Positions 23,883 through 31,349 of a stretch of DNA of 64,000 nucleotides are shown one piece after another. Under the pieces are notes generated by a model, which saw only the letters and a program-made list of their open reading frames with translations, was not told the DNA's origin and searched no databases. The stretch comes from Bacillota bacterium. GTDB lineage: Bacteria; Bacillota; Clostridia; Christensenellales; Aristaeellaceae. The translations under genes and the position numbers were made by a program. The stretch spans positions 1-64,000 of the forward strand of contig JAEZHM010000112.1 of the NCBI GenBank assembly GCA_023416585.1, given 5' to 3'. Every line of letters begins with the position of its first letter. Position 1 is the stretch's first letter.

Positions 23883-24077
23883 GTGAATGACAAGCGTTTT
23901 GTGAGAATTTATTCTCAAGGTACTGTTAACATTATGGAAATCTGGGTGGACAAAGAAACGGGCATCAACTACATCTTCCACAAAAACGGCTATGCAGGTG
24001 GCATGACGGTGCTTATGGACAAGGATGGAAAGCCAGTAGTTTCGAAATTGTCTCCCGCGGAACTGGACCGGCTGTAA
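23883..24077 (+). CDS. DUF6440 family small protein
   Basis: 64-residue cytosolic protein starting at GTG 23883 (VNDKRFVRIYSQG). The rest, MEIWVDKETGINYIFHKNG, YAGGMTVLMDKDGKPVV and the final LSPAELDRL, fits the small DUF6440 family of Firmicutes, whose function is not known. GAGAGGG lies about 10 bases upstream of the GTG; an in-frame ATG at 23850 would add 11 unlike residues. No obvious partner gene. Confidence 0.75.
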   Translation: MNDKRFVRIYSQGTVNIMEIWVDKETGINYIFHKNGYAGGMTVLMDKDGKPVVSKLSPAELDRL

Positions 24078-24144
24078 GCCGAACGCATACTGCCCTGCTG
24101 GCCGGCCTCCTCCAGCCACCTTCGCCGGAAGGCGGTAAAAGAGC

Positions 24145-24173
24145 TTGACAGTTTGGCAAAAATACCATACAAT
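24145..24173 (+). promoter_or_regulatory. SigA-type promoter for ABC exporter leader
   Basis: Consensus TTGACA, 17-base spacer, TACAAT. The leader to the exporter start at 24402 is about 220 bases and contains a small ORF and a terminator. Confidence 0.85.
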
Positions 24174-24201
24174 AGCTGTAGTTTGAAAAGGAGGTGGCAG
24201 T

Positions 24202-24267
24202 ATGACAGCCAGATCAAGCATCATGCAAAATCGGAAGTTGTATTGCCCGTTCCATCGGTCAATATAG
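24202..24267 (+). CDS. Putative 21-residue leader peptide
   Basis: Short frame starting MTARSSIMQNRKLY and ending at TAG 24267. It has an excellent ribosome site (AAAGGAGG, 7 bases before ATG) although no other gene starts there. It lies between a consensus promoter and a terminator that precede an ABC exporter, which is the arrangement of ribosome-stalling leader peptides such as BmrB ahead of bmrCD. The peptide is basic (Arg, Lys, His) and has no known homologue that I recognise. Function is inferred from position. Confidence 0.6.
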   Translation: MTARSSIMQNRKLYCPFHRSI

Positions 24268-24307
24268 TCTTGTAATGAAGGCGGATGCATTCGCCTAAGT
24301 TTTTTCA

Positions 24308-24338
24308 AGCACTTCTGATTTTGCAGAGGTGCTTTTTT
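24308..24338 (+). terminator. Attenuator terminator before ABC exporter
   Basis: Ten-base stem AGCACTTCTG with CAGAGGTGCT (one G-U), 6-base loop, then six T residues. A weaker stem AGGCG with CGCCT at 24279-24296, also followed by a T-run, lies just upstream and could be part of an alternative structure. The region 24078-24401 holds no larger gene. Confidence 0.85.
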
Positions 24339-24401
24339 GTGTGCCAACATAAATCTCAGGCCGCAAGAAAAGCCGTATGGCAGACAGAAAGAGGAGAATG
24401 C

Positions 24402-26147
24402 ATGAATCCGCGTTTTAGAAAGTTCCTTTCCTATTACCGCCCGCATCTGAAAACATTTTCTTTGGTCATGGGCTGTGCCCTCGTATCGGCAGGCGTGACG
24501 CTGACCATCCCCCTTGTTTCCCGCTATATTACCAAGCAGATTCTTGTTGGTGTCCCTGAAAATGCGCTGTTCCAGATTTTGCTCTCCGGCGGGCTGATGC
24601 TTTTGCTGATCCTGATTTTGACCGTATGCAACATGGTATATTGCTGCCAGGGCCATGTGATGGGCGCCAAGATGGAGACTGTCATGCGGGCGGAATTGTT
24701 CGCCCACTATGAAAAGCTGTCCTTCCGCTTCTATGATGAGCAGAAGATCGGGCGGATGATGTCCATCATTTCCAATGATGTGCTTTCGATGACCGAGCTT
24801 TACCACCACGGTCCGGAAGATATACTGATGTTCCTGATCAAGTTTGTGGGCGCTTTTGTAGTGCTCTTGAACATCAATGTTCCCCTGACCATTGTCACCT
24901 TTTCGCTTTTACCCTTGATGGTGCTGTATGCACTTTACTTCAATCCCAAAATGAAGGCTGCCTATAAGCGCGGCCGGGAGCGCATTGCCGATGTGAATGC
25001 CCAGGTGGAAGACTCCCTCTCGGGGATCAGGGTGGTGCAGTCCTTCACCAATGAGGAGATTGAGCAGCAAAAGTTTGACCGGGAAAACCGCAGGTTTCTT
25101 GATTGCCGGAAGGATGTATACAAAAACGAAGCCTTCTTCTACGATGTGATGACAAGCTTTCCCCACTTGTTTACCTTGGTCATACTGGTATTCGGGGGCA
25201 TCTGCATCATTCGTGGCACCATGGACCTGGCGGATCTGCTGGCCTTTACGCTGTATATCGGAATACTGCATGAACCCATCAACACAATGCTCAACTTCAT
25301 CAGGCTCTACCAGGAGGGAAGCACAGGGTTTGCACGGTTCATGGAGATGCTGGAAACGAAACCGGACATCAGCGGCCGGGAAGATGCCGTTTCTCTAGAT
25401 GATGTGCAAGGCCGGATTGCATTTGAAAACGTTACATTTGGCTATCAGGATGATCAGGAGCCGGTGCTTCAAGACTTTTCATTGGACGTTATAGCCGGCG
25501 AATCCGTTGCCGTAGTCGGTTCCTCTGGCGTGGGGAAGACTACGCTTTGCTCGCTGATCCCCCGCTTTTACGATGTCACGGAAGGTAGAATCCTTATGGA
25601 CGGGGTGGATGTGAGAAATATCCGGCTGAAGGATCTGCGCAAGAATATTGGCGTTGTGCAGCAGGATGTGTACCTGTTTTCCGGGACCGTGCTGGAGAAC
25701 ATCCGCTATGGCAAGCCGGATGCCACCCTGGAGGAAGTGATAGAAGCGGCCAAACAGGCCAACGCTCACGACTTCATTGAAAAGCTGCCCAATGGCTACG
25801 ATACAGACATCGGCAGCCGGGGCGTGAAGCTATCCGGCGGACAGAAGCAAAGGATCAGCATCGCCCGGGTTTTCCTAAAAAACCCGCCGGTTTTGATCCT
25901 GGATGAGGCTACCAGCGCGCTGGACAACGAAAGCGAGCGGATGGTGCAGGAATCCATCGAAAGGCTGATGGCCAACCGTACCACGTTCATCATTGCCCAC
26001 CGCTTGTCCACCATACAAAACGCCAAGCGTATCATCGTGCTGGAAGAAAAGCAGGTAGCCGAGGAAGGCACCCATACCGCCCTTTTTCAAAAAGGCGGCG
26101 CTTACGCCAAGCTCTACCGCGCAGCGGAGGTTACGGTGGAGGGGTAA
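24402..26147 (+). CDS. ABC exporter, fused membrane and ATPase domains (MsbA/BmrA-like)
   Basis: 581-residue half-transporter: six transmembrane helices in residues 1-320 (ABC type 1 exporter fold) and a C-terminal ATPase domain. Walker A is GSSGVGKTT near residue 373, the Q-loop follows in NIGVVQQDVYLFSG, the signature is LSGGQKQRISIAR, Walker B is LILDEATSALD and the H-loop is IIAHRLSTIQNAKR. It should act as a homodimer, or with a partner gene not present here, to export drugs, lipids or peptides. The start at 24402 follows AGAGGAG. Transcription attenuation through the leader peptide suggests induction by an antibiotic that stalls ribosomes; that is inference. Confidence 0.93.
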   Translation: MNPRFRKFLSYYRPHLKTFSLVMGCALVSAGVTLTIPLVSRYITKQILVGVPENALFQILLSGGLMLLLILILTVCNMVYCCQGHVMGAKMETVMRAELFAHYEKLSFRFYDEQKIGRMMSIISNDVLSMTELYHHGPEDILMFLIKFVGAFVVLLNINVPLTIVTFSLLPLMVLYALYFNPKMKAAYKRGRERIADVNAQVEDSLSGIRVVQSFTNEEIEQQKFDRENRRFLDCRKDVYKNEAFFYDVMTSFPHLFTLVILVFGGICIIRGTMDLADLLAFTLYIGILHEPINTMLNFIRLYQEGSTGFARFMEMLETKPDISGREDAVSLDDVQGRIAFENVTFGYQDDQEPVLQDFSLDVIAGESVAVVGSSGVGKTTLCSLIPRFYDVTEGRILMDGVDVRNIRLKDLRKNIGVVQQDVYLFSGTVLENIRYGKPDATLEEVIEAAKQANAHDFIEKLPNGYDTDIGSRGVKLSGGQKQRISIARVFLKNPPVLILDEATSALDNESERMVQESIERLMANRTTFIIAHRLSTIQNAKRIIVLEEKQVAEEGTHTALFQKGGAYAKLYRAAEVTVEG

Positions 26148-26269
26148 CGGGGGACGTAGGCTCAAATATGCGGGTAAGGAGTTTTGTATAAAATCTCCTT
26201 ACCTGCACCACTCATTGATTTTGTGTTTTTGCATTGAAATTAACGAAAAATCCACTTGTGTAGGGAATG

Positions 26270-26299
26270 TGGACAATTATTGTAAGGTTGTGATACAAT
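26270..26299 (+). promoter_or_regulatory. Promoter for the STAND-type gene
   Basis: TGGACA, 18-base spacer, TACAAT, about 45 bases before the start codon. The DNA becomes AT-rich at about 26220, upstream of this promoter, so the promoter probably came with the gene. Confidence 0.65.
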
Positions 26300-26349
26300 T
26301 TCATTAGCAAGTTTGGTACAGAAGATATCGATAACAAGAGAGTGATAAT

Positions 26350-29300
26350 ATGGCGCAATATAAATGGATTCAAATATCAGATATTCACTATGCATATAAC
26401 AATTTGGCTTCCACAGATATTAGAAATTCGTTCAAAGAGCAGTTTTTTGGACAGCATTTTGACTTGATTTTTTTGACCGGAGACTTTTCATACCGAAATA
26501 ATTTCGATGAAGCAACTATCGTTTTTATTAAAGAGTTTATAGAAAAAGCAACATGTCAATACGATCATGTATTCCTTGTTCCAGGAAATCATGATATAAA
26601 TAGGAGTTCTATGCGAGCAGGGGCTTTAGGAAGTATTAAAAATATAGAATCGACAAATTTAAACATGCTTTATACGTTTGATATGGGGCTTCAAGCATAT
26701 AAATCATTTTGTGCGAAATTAATGGATGAAGAATATGCAAAATTGTGTACTTATCCATGTATTGTTAAGTCATTACCTGAGTTCAAGCTAGATGTGGTTT
26801 TGCTCAATACTTGCCTTACATCCTATGGAGATGATGACCGGGAACATCTCTATATTTGCAGTGATATTTTGCAAAAAAAACTTATTAATGATATAGATAA
26901 CGAGCATATACAAATAGTTATTGGTCATCATGGGTTTGATTTTTTAACGGGTGCTGAGGGGAAAAAATTGGCTAATTGGCTAGTAAAATATACGAATACT
27001 AAGTTGTATTTATGTGGCCATGCGCATGATCTAGGTGTAAAGGTAGACGACGGTGCTACACAAGTTGTCTGTGGAGCCCTAGTAAAAGATGATCAAGTTG
27101 ATTGTGGATGCGTAGTCGGAATAATTGATACTGAGAGCAAAAAAGTTGAAGGAACTTGCTATTGCTTTAGTAATAATGCATGGCAAGTATCTAAAAAAGC
27201 CGATGGGAGTTCTAGATATTTCAGTGCGCCTTTAGAAGCACAAATTCCTGCTAATGCCTCAGAATTAAGAAGGCAAGACGATCATTCAAGAAATGTAAAT
27301 TATATACCTTCCCAGTTTGATAAGGAAAATTTTTTATTATCATATATTCAAAGCTACATTTTGTCCTCTTCTGCGGATCACAATTCAAAGATTAGTAGCT
27401 TTAACAGTCATGATACCTTAATATGGAAAGAAATATTTAGTATGAGAGAATACTCGTTAGCTCTTCGTCTAGCCGATAAAATATACAGCATTTTTGTTGA
27501 AGACCCTAGATTCCCATTTGTTTCGAACCTGTCTTCGGTTCCAAAGAGTGGCATTGTAGAATTGATTACTGTTAATCAATGGCGATCTTTATTATCCTCG
27601 TTAATAGGCATCACATATGAGGAATGCACTTCTTGTAATGATATATCATGTTTGTACTGTGCATGTATACAACCAATTGAGAAAGATATCAACGCTTTTA
27701 AGTCATCTTTATCTAGATATATAGTTCACCCAAATTACTTGACAAGATACAGTGATATATATGGCTATTTTTCTGGTATCAAGGAGCAGATAGAACGTGA
27801 TGAGAAAGAGTTTAAGCTTCGTGCAGAAGTAGTTAAATGGATTACTGATGCTTGGCAATTAGGAGATGGTCAATATTTGCTTCTTGAGGCAAGCGAAGGT
27901 TTTGGCAAAACTCTCTTGTGCAGCCATCTGTTATATAATCAGGCGAATGCTCAAATAATTATTGGTTCAGGGAGTAAGGCGGGTGGAATTGCACCTTGGT
28001 TGCCTAATATGCTGTGTGTCTTTGGAAAGAGCACAAAAACATCAAAAAGGGCATTTCAACTACTGATGGCACAAGTAAATTCTATACTTGTATCACCAAT
28101 AAATTTTGATGAGCAAAGTAATTACGCTGATGTTCTCACGCTTGCCCTCAAGGAATTAGTTGATGAAGTCGGGAATGTGCTAATTATAGTTGATGCGATG
28201 GATGAATTTTCTTTTTCAAAAGATGCGTTTTGCTTTTTGCCCATGTCGCTACCGCAGGGGGCTACTGCTCTTTTAACAATGCGAAAAGAGAATGGTATTA
28301 GAAAACAGCTTGAAGATATGCTTAGTAACACACAAAGCAAATCGCTTTCTATATTTAGAAAGCAAGAGATTCCAATTATTCTTGGACTAAACAAGGGTCA
28401 TAAAGATGATTCGTTTTTAAAAAAGGTTATACAAAGGACAAACGGTATACCAATTTTGGTTAGCCAAGCAGCTAAGGCATATTCAATTAATGGAAAAGAT
28501 GCGCTTACAAATATTGATCCTACGATAGATAGTTACTTTAGACGTATGCGCATGGTATGGTTAAAATCTGCAACATGTAAAGCTATATTAATGCTACTTG
28601 TTCTTGCAGAATCAGTTGAACAATTTACAATAGACATGGAGCTATTACTGTGTTGGGTTCGTGCTAGAACAGGTAATAATGATATTGACTCAGATGTTAT
28701 AAGATGTGACTTATTATCTGTCCAAGATCAACTTGACAATCCTGAAACAGGAATTTTTGGTCTGCGTTATCATGGCTTTGCAGAAAGCATGGTCGGAACT
28801 AACGGATATACTTGTGCAGAATGGGAAAGCGGAATGCAAACTGTATTAGACTTGTATAATACGAATAAGATTGATACTGTTCCAGCATCTATTTTGGTGA
28901 TACACGCTAATAGACCTCAGAAATCAAATGCTAACTGGGAGAGAATTGGATGTCGCTTTGTTGCAAGTGCTAAAGTGAAAAGAGATGAAAACGCTCTTCT
29001 GTTTTTAATACATTCACTGCTTAGCGATAAGAAAAAAAATATACCGAAAATTGATTCAACAAATGGTTCTGATAAGCAACAAATGCAAAATACAATTATT
29101 GATGATGCAATAAACACCGCATGCGATTTACAGTTGAATTATGCATGTGAATATTTATATGATTACTATTATGTTGCAGTGGGATCAACAGAATCAAAAC
29201 AATATGCTCTGAAGTATCTGCAAACCATGTCGGACAATGGATTCATTGATGCTACTTCAGTTTTGGGATATCACAATGTAACGGATGAGACTGGCGAATT

Positions 29301-31131
29301 TGCATATGGCATTCAATTGTTGGAACAGGCTGTAAAAAAAGGAAATTTGCATGCTCATTTTCAATTGGCTTGCATCTTGGCAAAAGGCAAACAAATACTA
29401 AAGGATATAAGGAGGGCCGCTGCCTTATTGGATATTCCGGGGAATAATGTTGTCATGAAAAATCGTTTGGCATATATTTATGTCGTTGAGTGGGATGACA
29501 AATCCATGTGCGATAAAGGTGCAGCAATATGGAAGCAAACATGGGACCAGGGAAGTAGATTGGGCGGATTTAACTATGCGATATGCCTATTAGAATCGTC
29601 TAAAATCGAAGAAAAAGATGAAGGGAAAAGAATTCTTAATACACTTGCAGACTCTGGCATGGTAGACGCGTTGTCAGCAATAGGAGATTCATATAGATAT
29701 GGAATTAATGGCTTTAACGTTGATAATAAAAAAGCACAGAAATATTTGAAGCAGGCCGCCGATACTGGAACTGCTGAAGAAAAGTTTCAGTATGCTGATT
29801 TCCTTTTGTCAGAATATAATAATGGACAAGTGCATCCTATGACTTATACTTATTTTAGGCAAGCGGCAGATGAAGGAAATGCTGAAGCTATGTATAGACT
29901 TGGTGAAGAGCAGCTTGATAATGGAAGGCTTAGGACAAACATCCCTGAAGGAATATTATGGCTTAAACGAGCTCATGAAAAAAGTAATCTTGATGCTATG
30001 GCTTTATTAGGTAAACTGCAAATTGTAGGAATTTATGTAGAACAAGATGTTATGTCAGGTGTAAATATGCTTCGTTCAGCTGCAGATCAAGATTGTATAA
30101 AAGCAATCATTGAAATTGTTGATATGCATCTTAATAATTATACTCATTTTTCAAGTGAAGAAATTGTCCGCTGGCTCAAAAAAGCAGATGATGAAGGGGA
30201 CATATATGCTCCATACTACTTGTTTTTAGTATATCAAAGGATAGGCTCATTCGATATTAGCTACTTATTGCGAGCTAAAGAACGTGGTAATAATAGCGCA
30301 CATATACTGTATGACTATAAAATCCTATGTACCAATGATGATAAAATTGTTCTTACTAATACTTTGGAAGATTTAAAAGGCCTCGGAGAGAATGACAACG
30401 ATTATGCCTTATGGATGTTATATCACGTTTATTCTGGAAAAACTAAAATATCAGCAGATACAAGATTGGCTAGGAGTTACCTAGAACGAGCAGCAACCCA
30501 TAAATATATTGAAGCAATGGAGGAACTTGATTCTTTATATGCTCACGAACCTGGGAAAATGCGGGAGAGAAAAGAACTGCAAAGCAAAATCAATAGGAAT
30601 AGGGTGAACAAAGATTTTAATCAATTCGAAGATGCAGGCGTTTGTGCATATTCAAAAAAGGATTATTCAGCAGCCGTAGATTGGTTTGTAAAAGGAATGC
30701 AAGCAGGGCAATTGATGTGTGGAAGTGATCTTGCATGTATGATTAGACGTGGGGAAGCTAACCCTGAGCTTCTATCTCAATCTGTTCTTAACCACTTCGA
30801 ATGCGTTTTAGAGAATGCTCCATTTGCAGAGAATCGTTATATTGTAAGAATGAATATCGCCTTATGTAGATTATTGGGTTGTTCATGTGATATCGATCAT
30901 TTAGCCGCATATAACATCTTTACTGAATTGGCAGGAAATACAGAACTTTTTCGAAATGCAGCAAATTGGTGGCTCGAACTTGCAAGATATGGTGATAAAG
31001 AGGGGTGCCTTGTTGCTCTAGTTTTGTATACCTTTGGTGTATTAGTTGACAGTTATAATTTAGATATGATGAAATGTTACAGGATAGCAGAATCATATTC
31101 GCTTCCTGATTGGATACGAAAGCCTACATGA
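26350..31131 (+). CDS. Metallophosphoesterase - STAND NTPase - Sel1 repeat protein (putative immune receptor)
   Basis: 1593-residue protein, AT-rich in base use unlike its neighbours. Residues 1-290 are a calcineurin-like phosphoesterase with all metal ligands: Asp11/His13 (SDIHYAY), Asp45 (TGDF), Asn80-His81-Asp82 (PGNHD), His193 (IGHH) and His224/His226 (CGHAHD). A Cys cluster, CTSC and CLYCAC at 426-439, may bind zinc. Residues about 490-730 are a STAND-like P-loop ATPase: Walker A ASEGFGKT (514-521), Walker B VLIIVDAMDEF (610-620) and a sensor-like Arg645. Residues about 945-1400 hold Sel1/TPR repeats (YLKQAADTGTAEEKFQYADF, FRQAADEGNAEAMYRLGEE). No signal peptide or membrane helix. The order effector, NTPase, repeats is that of Avs and NACHT-like defence proteins. 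I infer phage or plasmid defence, perhaps by nucleotide or nucleic-acid cleavage. Confidence 0.85.
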   Translation: MAQYKWIQISDIHYAYNNLASTDIRNSFKEQFFGQHFDLIFLTGDFSYRNNFDEATIVFIKEFIEKATCQYDHVFLVPGNHDINRSSMRAGALGSIKNIESTNLNMLYTFDMGLQAYKSFCAKLMDEEYAKLCTYPCIVKSLPEFKLDVVLLNTCLTSYGDDDREHLYICSDILQKKLINDIDNEHIQIVIGHHGFDFLTGAEGKKLANWLVKYTNTKLYLCGHAHDLGVKVDDGATQVVCGALVKDDQVDCGCVVGIIDTESKKVEGTCYCFSNNAWQVSKKADGSSRYFSAPLEAQIPANASELRRQDDHSRNVNYIPSQFDKENFLLSYIQSYILSSSADHNSKISSFNSHDTLIWKEIFSMREYSLALRLADKIYSIFVEDPRFPFVSNLSSVPKSGIVELITVNQWRSLLSSLIGITYEECTSCNDISCLYCACIQPIEKDINAFKSSLSRYIVHPNYLTRYSDIYGYFSGIKEQIERDEKEFKLRAEVVKWITDAWQLGDGQYLLLEASEGFGKTLLCSHLLYNQANAQIIIGSGSKAGGIAPWLPNMLCVFGKSTKTSKRAFQLLMAQVNSILVSPINFDEQSNYADVLTLALKELVDEVGNVLIIVDAMDEFSFSKDAFCFLPMSLPQGATALLTMRKENGIRKQLEDMLSNTQSKSLSIFRKQEIPIILGLNKGHKDDSFLKKVIQRTNGIPILVSQAAKAYSINGKDALTNIDPTIDSYFRRMRMVWLKSATCKAILMLLVLAESVEQFTIDMELLLCWVRARTGNNDIDSDVIRCDLLSVQDQLDNPETGIFGLRYHGFAESMVGTNGYTCAEWESGMQTVLDLYNTNKIDTVPASILVIHANRPQKSNANWERIGCRFVASAKVKRDENALLFLIHSLLSDKKKNIPKIDSTNGSDKQQMQNTIIDDAINTACDLQLNYACEYLYDYYYVAVGSTESKQYALKYLQTMSDNGFIDATSVLGYHNVTDETGEFAYGIQLLEQAVKKGNLHAHFQLACILAKGKQILKDIRRAAALLDIPGNNVVMKNRLAYIYVVEWDDKSMCDKGAAIWKQTWDQGSRLGGFNYAICLLESSKIEEKDEGKRILNTLADSGMVDALSAIGDSYRYGINGFNVDNKKAQKYLKQAADTGTAEEKFQYADFLLSEYNNGQVHPMTYTYFRQAADEGNAEAMYRLGEEQLDNGRLRTNIPEGILWLKRAHEKSNLDAMALLGKLQIVGIYVEQDVMSGVNMLRSAADQDCIKAIIEIVDMHLNNYTHFSSEEIVRWLKKADDEGDIYAPYYLFLVYQRIGSFDISYLLRAKERGNNSAHILYDYKILCTNDDKIVLTNTLEDLKGLGENDNDYALWMLYHVYSGKTKISADTRLARSYLERAATHKYIEAMEELDSLYAHEPGKMRERKELQSKINRNRVNKDFNQFEDAGVCAYSKKDYSAAVDWFVKGMQAGQLMCGSDLACMIRRGEANPELLSQSVLNHFECVLENAPFAENRYIVRMNIALCRLLGCSCDIDHLAAYNIFTELAGNTELFRNAANWWLELARYGDKEGCLVALVLYTFGVLVDSYNLDMMKCYRIAESYSLPDWIRKPT

Positions 31132-31193
31132 AATAAGATGAAGTTTTGTAAGAGCTAGAAAAGCGCTAAGAACAAACCAATAAACAAAATTAT

Positions 31194-31217
31194 GCCAAAG
31201 GGATGTATCCCTTTGGC
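31194..31217. repeat. Perfect hairpin after STAND-type gene
   Basis: GCCAAAGGGA and TCCCTTTGGC around a 4-base loop, with no T-tract. It is followed by the repeat at 31235 and may be the repeat's edge rather than a terminator. Confidence 0.55.
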
Positions 31218-31234
31218 AGGGGTCCAGGGGTGAG

Positions 31235-31330
31235 TGAACCGAGCGCCGCCAGTGGCGGATGAAGCGAGGCGAAGGAATCAAGCGAAACGAGCGATGTGAG
31301 CGGCAGCGAAGCAGCGCGACGATTGAGCTT
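31235..31330 (+). repeat. Interspersed repeat, copy C
   Basis: Shares with copies A and B the blocks CGCCAGTGGCGGATGAAGCG, AAGCGAAACGAGCGATGTGA, GCGGCAGCGAAGCAGCGCG and CGATTGAGCTTGCGG. It marks the return to GC-rich sequence just after the AT-rich gene. Confidence 0.65.
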
Positions 31331-31349
31331 GCGGATCAGAGCCCCCTGG

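Noticed and set aside
26350..27220. Stand-alone metallophosphatase gene
   Set aside because: The frame continues without a break through the NTPase and repeat domains to 31131, so the phosphatase is only the first domain.
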